The notes beneath the pieces were generated by a model that searched no databases, had not been told where the DNA came from, and saw nothing but the letters and a program-made list of their open reading frames with translations. Made by a program: the position numbers and the translations under genes. From Winslowiella toletana (GTDB lineage: Bacteria > Pseudomonadota > Gammaproteobacteria > Enterobacterales > Enterobacteriaceae): 64,000 nucleotides of DNA. The stretch lies in contig NZ_JAGGMQ010000001.1 of NCBI RefSeq assembly GCF_017875465.1, positions 4,216,001 through 4,280,000 on the forward strand. The letters are read 5' to 3'. Below, one piece after another: positions 34,023-43,841 of this stretch (position 1 is the stretch's first letter; each line of letters begins with the position of its first letter).

Positions 34023-35871
34023 TCCATGTTTGCCTGTTCCCATTCCCGTTAAGTGGTTTCAGTGTTCCTGCATGCAGAGCCTTATGGCATGTCAGGCACA
34101 GAACGATTCGCTTGCGCCGTCTTGCCGCCGCCACCTGTTTCCAGAGTGGTGTATCCTTCATATCCGCAAGCTTACGGCTGTGATGGATTTCACATGGAAC
34201 GCCTGTTGCTCCGCAGTATTCACACTGTCGGGCTAAAAGCCTGTCCATAACATCAGAACGTCCGCTGGTAAACCAGGGAACTGCCAGCATATCAACTTTG
34301 TTTCCGAGATTCGGAAGCTGGTTCAGGTGTTTCAGACTGAACACGGCAACAGCCCGCTCTTTGCCATGTATACAAAAGCGAACCACGAGACCATTTCTTG
34401 TTTTAAGGCGATGAGCTACCTGATTTACGGAAAGGCGTAATTTGAAGGCCAGCGTTTTGAGCAGGCTGGTTTCCCAGAGGAACCACAGCTTGCGCAGGCT
34501 GAACTTCGCACAGTAAGCCAGACGGTAATAATTGGCCAGCCCCCTCATTTCCGCGTTATAGGCTAAAACGATTTCCAGCAGGCTGCTGTCCACCAGATGA
34601 CGCCGGTGTATCGCTTTCAGACGACCGAGATCACCATAGCCATTACGCTGATTAAACCGGACCAGCCTTTCAGGCGGAACAAGAAGATGGATCCGACCCG
34701 CCGGATCCCTTGAACGAACTACGCGCCTGCCCAGTTTCGTTCTTCTGATCCGACTGTCTGTGATCGCTCTCACTGTGTAACCAAGGAAAATAGTTCCATC
34801 CGTTGCCTTACTGATTTTGCTCTTTTCCGGAGACGCCTCCAGATGGAGACTTTCAGAAAGAAATGCTGTGACTTCGCGCATTATTTCCCGTGCTTCGTCT
34901 CTGGAACCGATAACGCCAATCAAAAAATCATCAGCATACCGGCAGAACATTAACCGTTTATAGCCCGGATCCATGCCGTCTTTTGATGGCATGACGGATC
35001 GTTCCTCTTCAAGACAACGGACCGAGGTGAGGATTTCCTGAGCATCGCCTTCACGGCCTTCACTCAGTAATTTCTCAGCCCTGCGTCTCCTCTGATATAT
35101 ACGCTGTGTAAGACGCCGGTATTGCGGGTTTTCCGCACGGCGCTCACCCTTATTGAACTGTGATTTTTTCTGTATCAGAAACTGATCCAGCTCATGCAGG
35201 TAAATATTGGCAAGGATGGGTGAAACAACGCCGCCCTGTGGCGTTCCACTGTAGGTGGCGCTGAACTTCCAGTCCTCCATATAACCTGCTTTCAGCATAT
35301 TGTTTATCAGCATGAGGAACCGTTTGTCCTCAATTTTCCTGGATAACAGTGCCAGCAGTACACGGTGATCAATGTTGTCAAAAAAGCTGACCACATCTAC
35401 GTCGATCAACCACTTAACTCCGGTCCAGTGATGTTTAATATCCAGAAGTGCATCATGGCACGAACATCCCCGCCGGAAACCGTATGATTTTGGCGAAAAC
35501 ACTGGTTCATAGATGCGCTCAAGAATAATTTTCACCACTGACTGCACCAGTTTGTCACTCGCCGTTGGAATGCCCAGAGGGCGGGTCTTTCCATTGGCTT
35601 TAGGAATGAGTACCCGGCGGACAGGGGAGAACCTGTAGGTGCTGTTACTGACCTGACCGATAATTTTGGTTAAACGCGCCAGAGAGAAACCATCCAGTGT
35701 GTCGCTGGTGACTCCCGGGGTCGTCGCCCCACGGTTAGGTGCAATATCTTCATACGCCTGCAACCAGAGCTTCGGCGCAGTCATAATCCGTGACAACCCA
35801 TTGATTCTCTTCTCCTGTTTCGACAGGACGGGAATTGATTCCAGTCGCCTTTGCAGAGTATCGGACAGCAT
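34012..35871 (-). CDS. ltrA: group II intron reverse transcriptase/maturase with HNH endonuclease
   Basis: A 619-aa intron-encoded protein. The RT domain holds LIPKANGKTRPLGIPTASDKLVQ (RT2), DVDVVSFFDNIDH (RT3), GTPQGGVVSPILANIYLHELD (RT4) and the catalytic YADD at 312-315. Domain X (maturase) includes GLANYYRLAYC. An HNH module follows at about 555-605 (CEYCGATG.PCEIHHSRKLAD...CLTCHKALHAG). It splices the intron RNA, nicks the target and copies the intron. I start at ATG 35871, which has GAGGGGAT upstream. All catalytic motifs are intact. Confidence 0.94.
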   Translation of the reverse strand: MLSDTLQRRLESIPVLSKQEKRINGLSRIMTAPKLWLQAYEDIAPNRGATTPGVTSDTLDGFSLARLTKIIGQVSNSTYRFSPVRRVLIPKANGKTRPLGIPTASDKLVQSVVKIILERIYEPVFSPKSYGFRRGCSCHDALLDIKHHWTGVKWLIDVDVVSFFDNIDHRVLLALLSRKIEDKRFLMLINNMLKAGYMEDWKFSATYSGTPQGGVVSPILANIYLHELDQFLIQKKSQFNKGERRAENPQYRRLTQRIYQRRRRAEKLLSEGREGDAQEILTSVRCLEEERSVMPSKDGMDPGYKRLMFCRYADDFLIGVIGSRDEAREIMREVTAFLSESLHLEASPEKSKISKATDGTIFLGYTVRAITDSRIRRTKLGRRVVRSRDPAGRIHLLVPPERLVRFNQRNGYGDLGRLKAIHRRHLVDSSLLEIVLAYNAEMRGLANYYRLAYCAKFSLRKLWFLWETSLLKTLAFKLRLSVNQVAHRLKTRNGLVVRFCIHGKERAVAVFSLKHLNQLPNLGNKVDMLAVPWFTSGRSDVMDRLLARQCEYCGATGVPCEIHHSRKLADMKDTPLWKQVAAARRRKRIVLCLTCHKALHAGTLKPLNGNGNRQTWRAG

Positions 35872-36512
35872 CAGCACATCCCCTCTGTAGGCAGACCCGA
35901 ATCGCAAACACTGCTGCCCTTCACCTGATCAGCGGATACTCCCGGCCCGGTCACCCGGAACCTTTCGTTCCCGATCATCCACCCTGAGATGGCTGTCCTG
36001 AGCATTACCTCAGGCATTTGGCTAATATGGCAGCTCTGTCGCCATGTGGGTCGCAAAACTCGCGCCCATTTAGGCGATCCCGTAGTTACGCGAATATGGA
36101 GATACGATGCGGACAGATGCCCCGTTCGTCCTTTTGATCCCCCTGACAGGGGGCAGACCGTGCAGGCTGGGCCGAAGATGTTTAATCGCACCATCTTCTT
36201 CAGACCGGGCCTCATGGCATCCCGGTATCGGCACGGCACGACGTTGCAGCCACCGCTACGCCGTTGTTGAGGATAAAACTCTGAGGACTGAGGTTCAGGC
36301 AGTTTAGCTTTCACCATACGCATCTTGCGATGACCCGCCCGGCCTACGATGGCTTCGGCAGTTTGGGCCTTTTCCTGACATGCTATGGTTCCGTTCCCCT
36401 TTCGGGATTTCAGCCGGTTCATCACCGACACCGGTAAGTCAGGCTCGCATGGATTTTCCCAGCTATCCAGAATAATCATATCCACTCCAGTATTCACGCC
36501 TCTACGGCGCAC

Positions 36513-37229
36513 AATCAGTTCCTCGAAAGCATAAACCGGATCGCCGAAGGTTTTGCTGGTAGAGGTGATACCTTCGCGAGCTAGCCTGGATACATGGCCG
36601 CTGGCGTGGGTAATTTCATGCAAAAGAGTGCCGTAATAATCAGTCACCTCATTAAACTGCTCGGGATGCGGCATAATGATGACATCGCGCAGCGGGTAGT
36701 AATATGCTCGCTGCTGGCGTCTGTGGATCACCGGTACACCGCTATGACTGATTATGGCGTCGGCTGATTCAACTGGCGCGCTGACCTGAATCACAGGCTG
36801 CATATACGACAGCGGCAGCCCTTCACATTGCGCGATATTAAATAGCCGGAACTCACGCAACAGAGCGAAGTGCTTAATCTTCGGCTGCCCGTTTTTATCA
36901 ATAATCGGATTGCCATTCTCATCTTTATCTGTCCTTTCCTGCGGAAGATAAAGTACAGCAAGCGTTGACTTCTCACCCATTCGGACGTAACCACCCGCAT
37001 TTAATGCCTGTCGGTAAGTCAGCCATCGGTCATGCTCATATCCGTTTCGGTTGGCACTGTGCCACAGTAGCGGAATATTAATACCGTTATAGGCTCGGTT
37101 AAGTGCAGCGTTGATCGGGAAAACGGGTTCCCCGTCGCGCCAGGGGCGTATCCAGGGAATGCAACCTTCTTCAACTGCAGCAATAATCTCATCGGTAACT
37201 TTCTGATAAATATCTGTGATTATTTCCAT
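36513..37229 (-). CDS. ardC: ArdC antirestriction protein, 5' exon
   Basis: Exon 1 encodes 239 residues: the ssDNA-binding N-terminal DUF1738 part (IYQKVTDEIIAAVEEGCIPWIRPWR...NRAYNGINIPLLW) and the zincin-like peptidase motif HEITH at 204-208. The frame ends ...VYAFEELI exactly at the intron 5' splice site. Without splicing, translation would run on into the intron and yield a 452-aa product missing the true C-terminus. GAGGAAC-type Shine-Dalgarno sequence precedes the ATG at 37229. Confidence 0.88.
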
Positions 37230-37314
37230 TTTCTGTTCCTCTGAAAAATGGCAGAGGAGCTCTCCCTGAGCGGAAAAGTCCTCCGCCAGGAGATGAAAAT
37301 ATTAAGTCAGGAGA

Positions 37315-37599
37315 CTAGCTGCATAAGTAAACTGATATAAATTCCATGGAGTAATTCAGCTGTAGTTTGACCAGTTCAGCGACTTTACTATTGCTGTCAG
37401 AGGGCAGACACCAGATACCGTACTTTACCGGGTAGGATCCAGATTCCACATTGCAGAAATACATTAACGTGGTCATTAATAGTTTACCTAACCGCTGATG
37501 TTCCAGGTCAGGCTGTTGAGGATACCTGACTGTTTTTTCCCAGACTTCAGGGGAGATAACAACAGGCAAAACGCTTTTAGCAACTCCATTTTCACACAT
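37315..37599 (-). CDS. 94-aa ICE protein of unknown function
   Basis: MCENGVAKSVLPVVISPEVWEKTVRYPQQPDLEHQRLGKLL... to SVYLCS. AAAGGAG stands 8 bp before the ATG, so it is probably a real gene. No signal peptide or membrane helix; mixed alpha/beta composition. It lies just upstream of ardC on the same strand and could be co-expressed at entry into a recipient. I do not recognise the family. Confidence 0.6.
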   Translation of the reverse strand: MCENGVAKSVLPVVISPEVWEKTVRYPQQPDLEHQRLGKLLMTTLMYFCNVESGSYPVKYGIWCLPSDSNSKVAELVKLQLNYSMEFISVYLCS

Positions 37600-38250
37600 G
37601 GTATTTCTCCTTTTGATTGACAGGGATATACACCACTACAGTGGGTATTTTCCCTGAGAATGAGTAAACAGATATCCAACACGGAACATCGTTATTACAG
37701 GCGGATACCGGTAAACCCGGGCGAGCTACACCGGAATGGTGGCAACCTCAGCTCTGGTTGCAGGGCGCTGACAAGGCAGCAGTAACGGATTAAGTGTTGT
37801 ATTTGTAAGAGGAGAAATGAAGGGGGAATTGGTTTAGAAAAACTAAAAATTAAGAGGGGGAAGATGATTTATCACACAGGAATTAAAACAACAAATATCT
37901 CATGCAGCGTGTGAGATATTCGTTATTAATAAGTTTGATTGAGGGGCGGTACTGCGAAATCTTGTTAATTCAACCAGACGATATTCATATGTCTTTTCAG
38001 CGTATTAACCAATGGTTACTTTTGGATTAGCCGCCACTTAACCTGGCAGCTTTCAAAAAAACACAGCAAAATCTGGCTGACAACTATGAGCGAAAATCGA
38101 AAATCACAGACAAATAGCAATTTATAAAAATTGTGTTTCTGGTTACATGAATAGTTGTAAAGTATTTAACAGGTGTGGAATGAGTTCACCGCCCGAAATC
38201 ACTACAATAACTTTAGCACTCCCAACACCAGGTACTCTTTTGCATAAGAA
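37600..38250. other. 650-bp intergenic region with a hairpin; no gene seen
   Basis: AT-rich. An exact 9-bp inverted repeat (AATATCTCA, 37894-37902; TGAGATATT, 37912-37920) forms a hairpin with a 9-nt loop. The location beside antirestriction genes, on the leading side of transfer in some elements, makes an origin of transfer or single-strand promoter possible, but nothing in the sequence proves it. Confidence 0.5.
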
Positions 38251-39348
38251 TTATTGCTCAGGTTTTCTCAGTAGCATACTTGTATATTCTGCAACTTCAG
38301 TTAACGACTTGAGCAATGACGTCTTAGCATTAGAAGGGGAGTTTTTCAAAGCGCAGAAAATTTCCATCTCTATTTTTGATAAAGCTCGATCAGGAGAAAC
38401 TAGCTTGGTTGAGCTTGTATCCGGGTCGCGGGCCACCCAAATCTGTATAAACTCTTTCTCGGTGTGAGCTACGGTTGCTCTCGCAATAACATTGTTAATA
38501 TAAAGTTTTGCTGTTTTTTGCAGTTTGAAATCATCCCTGGGTTTAACCACGCCAACTGAGAATTTTTTTTGGGTCAGAAAATCCTTAACATATTCAATGT
38601 ATAAATTATCAACAGAATGCATGTGATCAACAATAATAACGTCGAAAGCTTCTTTCTGTATTTCGCCAACATTTTGCGGATCTAATTCTTCATGCGAAAA
38701 AATGAATGAAACCAGATTAGCAAGTTCATCTGTCATATTGTAATACGAATTCTTTTTTATTTCGCCACTTCTATCTTCTTCAAGCAGGCCGTAGTTGATC
38801 AGCTGGCGCAAAGATTTCTTAATGATCCCTTGCTTACTGGACGTTAATTTTCCCTCTGCTTCTCGCAGAGAAGTATATCCGCAAAGTGGGATTGTCTGGC
38901 TGATGTATAACTTCTTCGCGAAATCAATATCAGCTCCAGTTAACTCGCTTAATGTATTGATATAATATATTTTATCGTCTGCACCCAACCCGCTTTTGGC
39001 CAACCCGATAGCAAGCCTGGTATAGTATTTTGTTTTCCTTTTCTCATCATCGCGCAATAATTTTGTCACGATGGCGTCGAAGCACTCAGCTGTTAAATCG
39101 TCGAGTTCAATGTTCAATTCAGCATCCCGAATGCCCATTACGAAATCGAGGAAACGGTTCTGAAGCTGGTCATCCCGCATTTTGCTGTAACACTGGAGCA
39201 CCTCAGCCGCTAAGCTAACCCCTGGGATTTTACGCGCGATAATGGCGGCTAGTTCATCCACCATCTTATTCATGGAAGACCCCTTTGCTAGCGTGACGAT
39301 TTTCCTTTCGCCTTCATCATGCGGCTTTAAATCCAACGGTTTGCTCAT
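38251..39348 (-). CDS. 365-aa protein of unknown function, probable cargo
   Basis: I start at the ATG at 39346-39348 (MSKPLDLKPHDEGERK), which has AAGGGAT 8 bp upstream. The N-terminal half is helical (IARKIPGVSLAAEVLQCYSKMRDDQLQNRFLDFVMG...). A winged-helix-like stretch lies at about 170-215 (GIIKKSLRQLINYGLLEEDRSGEIKKNSYYNMT). An alpha/beta stretch at about 234-305 (FDVIIVDHMHSVDNLYIEYVKDFLTQKKFSVGVVKP) has the look of a small nucleotide-binding or TIR-like fold, though no catalytic residue can be named. The gene is clearly more AT-rich than the transfer genes beside it, a sign of separate acquisition. A regulatory or defence role is conjecture. Confidence 0.6.
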   Translation of the reverse strand: MSKPLDLKPHDEGERKIVTLAKGSSMNKMVDELAAIIARKIPGVSLAAEVLQCYSKMRDDQLQNRFLDFVMGIRDAELNIELDDLTAECFDAIVTKLLRDDEKRKTKYYTRLAIGLAKSGLGADDKIYYINTLSELTGADIDFAKKLYISQTIPLCGYTSLREAEGKLTSSKQGIIKKSLRQLINYGLLEEDRSGEIKKNSYYNMTDELANLVSFIFSHEELDPQNVGEIQKEAFDVIIVDHMHSVDNLYIEYVKDFLTQKKFSVGVVKPRDDFKLQKTAKLYINNVIARATVAHTEKEFIQIWVARDPDTSSTKLVSPDRALSKIEMEIFCALKNSPSNAKTSLLKSLTEVAEYTSMLLRKPEQ

Positions 39349-39539
39349 TGTACTAATCCCTTTTTTAAATCTAAAAAAATCAAAACAAGTTAGCTCGGGA
39401 TCAACATTATACCTTTGCCGCCGCCGCTTCAGCAATTCATTAGCAATTATTGTGACGTTCGCAATGCCCGCTTCACATAACCGATGGTCAGATTAGACAG
39501 CGCTCAGTTCAGCGAAGATGTCAGACCGAATATAGGCCA

Positions 39540-41021
39540 TTACATTTTTATTAATAAAGAGCCTTTACCACCCGCACCCTTAACATCAGCAGTCCCACTC
39601 GCCGCAACCCCACTTAGTGCCGCCCCTATATGGACACCCGCCCAGCTGATGGCGCCAAGCCAGAGCACAGGCAGCACCACAAACATAGTGCCCATCACCA
39701 GATTAATAATGATGTCATCCTGGCTGTTCTGTAGTCCGGCAAAATTCCAGCTGCTATGCGCATCACTGCTATACAATGCATATAGCAGCCAGCTGTCGAG
39801 CCAGCGGGCTAGTTCCCACCAGAATGTCAGAAAGACCAGCGCAAATTGTACCAGGGAAAGCATGATGATGGTTTTAAGCTCGTAGGCTGAAAACAACGTG
39901 ATTAATGGAAAACAGATAATCAGTGCCATAATTAATATCGCCTGAATCATGGGCAGCGCCTGCCGCACGCTATCAAATGCCGGAAAGGCGGAGATACTGC
40001 CAATTAACTCGCCAACAGTGGACAGGGTGCGAGTCGCAGCATTGCTTAATGAGCCACTGGTGTTACCGCCAAAGCCGGGGTAGACACGTCCATCCTGAGA
40101 TAGCTGCATATTGTCCTGGCTTACCAGCGACCGCAGTACTGATTCTTCATACACCTCCCTGGTCTCGCGCGAACGCTGGATCAGATTCCAGAGTGTGGCA
40201 GGAATTGGTTTCAAAACCCGATCGCGAATACCGATCTCTTTATCCTCCCACCATTGTTTACAGGTTGGATAGCCGCCATTACCGCTGTTGAACAGTCCTG
40301 CATCGCGACTGCTGTTATATGGCCAGCTCTGGTGAGGGGAATGAGCATGGTCGCTGTCATAAAACCCCGGCGTCCGCAAAAAATAGCTCGACCCTATCCA
40401 GCGGGTACTCTCACTCTGTTCATCACTTAAATGAGCCTCACGCGCTTTTAATCGTGCCAGTGAAGGGGAGTAGCACTCCTGTGCGAAGTCGAGGATCTCC
40501 TGGTTCAATGCCGGATCGGCAATATGAGTATGCTGAACTTCAAAACGAATTTGTCGCAGGTCTGGCTGACAGGGAAGTGTCGCCACGGCAGCGTCAGTTA
40601 CCCCTTTTGCCAGCGCATGTATCAGATACCACCACACCGGCACCGAAGCGGTTTGTCCACCAATCTGATTTATCAGGCTGTGATAGCCGGTATCAGCGGG
40701 CTGTGGCACAGAATAACCGCACTGGCGGGTGCGGCTGGTATCAAATTTAATGGTGTTCAGGTCGATATTGAGAAAGGGAATGCAGGTAAACAAGATGACC
40801 ACTAAAGAGGTATAGATATGGTTTTCCATCCACAGCAGAGAAAGTGACCCTTTATTACCCTCATCAATGCCCTGGGCGCGGACTTTCAGCCACAGTGATA
40901 TCAGCCTGAGTAGCAAAGGGAAGGCAAAAAGACCGGTGCTGCTGATAATGGCCCAGATACCGTTATTAACCAGCCAGCCCAGCAGAGTGAGAAAGTATTC
41001 AAGATAGCTATTCGTGGTCAT
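39540..41021 (-). CDS. traG: TraG N-terminal-domain conjugal transfer membrane protein
   Basis: A 493-aa protein with three N-terminal hydrophobic segments, a periplasmic loop rich in Trp, Tyr and Cys (about 95-340) and two or three C-terminal membrane segments. This is the layout of the TraG_N family of MPF_G systems, needed for pilus assembly and mating-pair stabilisation. The C-terminus ends in a Gly/Ala-rich tail (VAASGTADVKGAGGKGS). Its start overlaps the next gene's stop by 4 bp, so it is translationally coupled. It is the last transfer gene of this leftward run. Confidence 0.85.
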   Translation of the reverse strand: MTTNSYLEYFLTLLGWLVNNGIWAIISSTGLFAFPLLLRLISLWLKVRAQGIDEGNKGSLSLLWMENHIYTSLVVILFTCIPFLNIDLNTIKFDTSRTRQCGYSVPQPADTGYHSLINQIGGQTASVPVWWYLIHALAKGVTDAAVATLPCQPDLRQIRFEVQHTHIADPALNQEILDFAQECYSPSLARLKAREAHLSDEQSESTRWIGSSYFLRTPGFYDSDHAHSPHQSWPYNSSRDAGLFNSGNGGYPTCKQWWEDKEIGIRDRVLKPIPATLWNLIQRSRETREVYEESVLRSLVSQDNMQLSQDGRVYPGFGGNTSGSLSNAATRTLSTVGELIGSISAFPAFDSVRQALPMIQAILIMALIICFPLITLFSAYELKTIIMLSLVQFALVFLTFWWELARWLDSWLLYALYSSDAHSSWNFAGLQNSQDDIIINLVMGTMFVVLPVLWLGAISWAGVHIGAALSGVAASGTADVKGAGGKGSLLIKM

Positions 41022-41278
41022 GACGCTAACCAGTTAGTTAGCTCACTGGTTATAAAAAATAGCGCCACGATAACTTCCATTCGGGTTACCGGGCCGCGTT
41101 CCCGGAGCTTCGACCAGAACCAGAAAATCAGTGAATACAGCGCCAGCCGCCAGGGGAAAAGACCAAATTTAAGCTCGTCCAGCCTGTGCAATGGCTGGGG
41201 TGGTGATGACAGTAGTAGCACCCAGCTAATGGCTGCTACTACTATTGCAATCAATATAAAACGAAGCTTTTGCATCAC
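41018..41278 (-). CDS. small ICE inner-membrane protein
   Basis: 86 aa with an N-terminal hydrophobic segment (FILIAIVVAAISWVLLL) and a second in the middle (ALYSLIFWFWS), both ends overlapping neighbours by 4 bp. It sits where MPF_G elements usually keep a small membrane protein between the TIGR03755 and TraG genes. Probable pilus or envelope component; the family is not recognised. Confidence 0.72.
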   Translation of the reverse strand: MMQKLRFILIAIVVAAISWVLLLSSPPQPLHRLDELKFGLFPWRLALYSLIFWFWSKLRERGPVTRMEVIVALFFITSELTNWLAS

Positions 41279-42657
41279 GGTACCTCCTGATTTACCTGAT
41301 GCTGCAAATCATTGACGCGTTTATCCACGTCATCACCGACAGCCACCGCTTTTCCTTTCAGCGTGGTGCGTAACTGCTGGCGCTCAAGAATTTTGCTGGC
41401 GGCGTTATCGGCCAGTTCATGGCGAACATCGAGTTCCAGTTTAAGCTGACTCAGTTCTTCATCAAGCTGAGTCAGCGTACCGTTGAGCTGATATTGAGCA
41501 GTTTTCTCATCCGCGATATTGGGCTCGCGCATTCCGGCTAACAGGGTTCTGCGGGCGGCAAGCGCCTGCTCCATTACTCTGGCCAGCGCCATTTCGCCCG
41601 ATAAACGCTCGATTAAAATTGTGGCATCAGGATCGTCACGCAGTGCCTCCACCACGCCGCGCGTCAGCAACAGACTGCCTCCGCTGCCTTTCGCCAGGTT
41701 CTCCTCAGTAGGCCTCAGTGAACCTTTAACCAGCTCAATAATTGTCTGACGTATCTGTTGCTGCTCCTGCTGAATAAGCGGATTAAGTCCGATACCCGCC
41801 TGACTGCTGGTTTTATTGGTGTCCGCGGTACCGGTATTACAGTCCCGGCAAACGTTGACGGTCTGTTCGCCGACCACTCTGGTGAGCCAGCGGGCGGACT
41901 GTTCGGGTGATTGCCACAGGGTACAAAGCTGATTGCGGCAGTCTGATGTGGGGATTGAGGAGCTGTCGGTTGCGGAGCGGTTATTTAGCAGGTTATAGCC
42001 AGCGGCGGCAGCATCATGCACCAGCCTGATTGGTGGCTGTCCTCTGCCGCCCCGGCGCTGGCCGCCGACCCAGCGTTTACCTTTTTCTGCGGCTTCGCGT
42101 TTAGCTTCTAAATCTGCTCTGACTGCGTCGGTATTGGCACTGGCTACCGTCTGGTAATTTTCCGCTTTGGCGCTGTCGGTCCAGGTCGAGTTAAAAGCCA
42201 GGTCTCCGAGCTTTTTCGACATTTTCTCGCAACTTAGCAGGGAGCGATCAAAGTCCAGCCGTCCCTGCAGGATGCCGTTGGTCAGTAAATCATATAGCTG
42301 AGGATCTGAGCGCTGAATAACCATTGCTGGCAGGCTGGCTACTGCTCCAGTGGCGCTACTGATCACTTCTCCCATCAGGTCGTGAAATCCCTGGGTGATG
42401 CCATTAAGCTGATTTTTAATAGTGGTGCGGATATCAAAATTGCCGCACATCAGGTCACTGTTCCAGCCAGCGCCTACCGCGATGGCGTCCGGGCTGTGTT
42501 CGGTAAACATCGGCGATATCACTGAACCACCGCCGATTTGGTAATAGACGGAGTCCGCTATACTGCCCTGAGTTTGCAGTGCATAAGGTGGAGCGTTATC
42601 GGCGAAAGCTATTGGGAGTGAAAGCATAAAGGCTATGGCACCTGCGCAACGCAGCAT
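41275..42657 (-). CDS. integrating conjugative element protein, TIGR03755 (PFL_4711-like, TraH-like)
   Basis: A 460-aa secreted protein: signal peptide MLRCAGAIAFMLSLPIAFA, then the conserved SDSVYYQIGGGSVISPMFTEHSP-type segment (here SIADSVYYQIGGGSVISP) and paired cysteines (LMCGNFD, SLLSCEKM, CRNQLC, CRDCN). The C-terminal part has long helices and a probable coiled coil (LTQLDEELSQLKLELDVRHELAD). Probable periplasmic assembly factor of the conjugative pore. It lies between TIGR03756 and the small membrane protein, as in PFGI-1-type ICEs. Confidence 0.85.
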   Translation of the reverse strand: MLRCAGAIAFMLSLPIAFADNAPPYALQTQGSIADSVYYQIGGGSVISPMFTEHSPDAIAVGAGWNSDLMCGNFDIRTTIKNQLNGITQGFHDLMGEVISSATGAVASLPAMVIQRSDPQLYDLLTNGILQGRLDFDRSLLSCEKMSKKLGDLAFNSTWTDSAKAENYQTVASANTDAVRADLEAKREAAEKGKRWVGGQRRGGRGQPPIRLVHDAAAAGYNLLNNRSATDSSSIPTSDCRNQLCTLWQSPEQSARWLTRVVGEQTVNVCRDCNTGTADTNKTSSQAGIGLNPLIQQEQQQIRQTIIELVKGSLRPTEENLAKGSGGSLLLTRGVVEALRDDPDATILIERLSGEMALARVMEQALAARRTLLAGMREPNIADEKTAQYQLNGTLTQLDEELSQLKLELDVRHELADNAASKILERQQLRTTLKGKAVAVGDDVDKRVNDLQHQVNQEVP

Positions 42658-42659
42658 AA

Positions 42660-43586
42660 TTATTCTCCTGTGCTGCCAAGGAATATCTGCCCGCGCTTTT
42701 TGCAGCAGCTATAAGGGCGCCACAGTGCCCAGGCATAACCACCGTCACTGGCAAGCTGGTCGGCAAAGGAGTCTGCAGGTGAGCCATTGGGGAAAATAGC
42801 GCACTGGCTGCTTAGTTGAGGAACCAGCATCTGCCATTTATGATTGCCGTGCTTTCCTTCCTGAACGGGTGCGGGTGGCCAGTAACCATCATGAGGCTCT
42901 GCGGTAGCGGGCAGATAAACATGAGGCTGACCATCGCGAGTGATGATATCGGCGACGCGCTGTGCGACCACCGCCGCCGCTTTATAGTCACAGGTCTGAA
43001 CCACCGCACCGGTACGCGGATAGATATTTCCCCAGACAGCGCCATCAGCGCCTAATTCTCTTACTCCTGGCGTCAGAGATTCAGGATAGAACTTCTCCGG
43101 TATGCCATGGCGCCACGCAAGGGTGTCCAGCTGGCTGAGGAAATAAGGCTGAAATGGGCGGGATGATCCCGGGCAGCTTGTACCGAACGTCTCCAAAAAT
43201 TGGTTAAACACTTCTCCACCCGGATGACCGATGGCATCGGCGTTTTTAAATCGCAATTTGCTGTGCTGATAAGCCGAGCGGGGATGGGTATCACCGCCAT
43301 CGGAGGCATCCGGAGGGAGTGGTGGTGACAGAGGGGCCATTTCAGACCACGGGTTATGCCCGGTGCAGCTATAGGCGGATATCACATGATCGGGACGGTA
43401 ATATCTGACTTTTACCGAAGTTCTGACCGAGCAGCCAAAAGGCGTGCAAAAGAGCCAGTAACAAATCCCGGTAACGCGATATTCCAGGCAATCTGGCGAC
43501 AGTGAGGAGTTGATAATCTGCGGTGTAGATATGGCACTGGCTAAACAAGGCATCATCAGCAAATAAAGAATACTCCGGCGCATCAT
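42660..43586 (-). CDS. integrating conjugative element protein, TIGR03756 (TraU-like)
   Basis: A 308-aa exported protein: signal peptide MMRRSILYLLMMPCLASA, then SPDCLEYRVTGICYWLFCTPFGCSVRTSVKVRYYRPDHVISAY, the cysteine-rich hallmark of this family, and a further pair near the end (YSCCKKRG). TraU-type proteins help extend the mating channel in the periplasm. The gene ends 2 bp before TIGR03755. Upstream, where a TIGR03757 gene is expected in this ICE class, there is instead a regulatory cassette. Confidence 0.86.
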   Translation of the reverse strand: MMRRSILYLLMMPCLASAISTPQIINSSLSPDCLEYRVTGICYWLFCTPFGCSVRTSVKVRYYRPDHVISAYSCTGHNPWSEMAPLSPPLPPDASDGGDTHPRSAYQHSKLRFKNADAIGHPGGEVFNQFLETFGTSCPGSSRPFQPYFLSQLDTLAWRHGIPEKFYPESLTPGVRELGADGAVWGNIYPRTGAVVQTCDYKAAAVVAQRVADIITRDGQPHVYLPATAEPHDGYWPPAPVQEGKHGNHKWQMLVPQLSSQCAIFPNGSPADSFADQLASDGGYAWALWRPYSCCKKRGQIFLGSTGE

Positions 43587-43841
43587 CTTTTCACCCGAAA
43601 TGCAGACAGTTTCTTGCCAGCCAGCTCAATATCACTGACACCATAGATAGCAGGTATCGTAAGAACTTAAATGAGAAGGACATAACAAATAATCTCATAG
43701 AAAAACTGCTATAAGATCTAACCCAATTAAATATCAATGACATTTAAAAATTGTTTATGCCCTGAGATGATTTATCTGAATATTGATTGGGGATAAGAGA
43801 TACACAAAAAGAGAATGTATCTCTTATTAACCAAAACCTGC

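Larger units (their letters stand above)
33938..36512 (-). mobile_element. group II intron inserted in ardC
   Basis: A 2,575-nt intron on the minus strand. The 5' end is GTGCGCC (36512 downward), matching the GUGYG rule, and the 3' end is ...CCCAAT at 33938, matching AY. Domain V is at 33989-34022 and a domain VI stem (GGGCGGGAG...CTCCCGACCC) follows. The boundaries rejoin the ArdC frame exactly. The intron encodes an intact RT-maturase-HNH protein, so it should be able to splice and retrohome. Confidence 0.88.

Noticed and set aside
35871..36512. Extension of ArdC to 452 aa as a distinct protein
   Set aside because: This is read-through of exon 1 into the intron; the ArdC family continues at exon 2.
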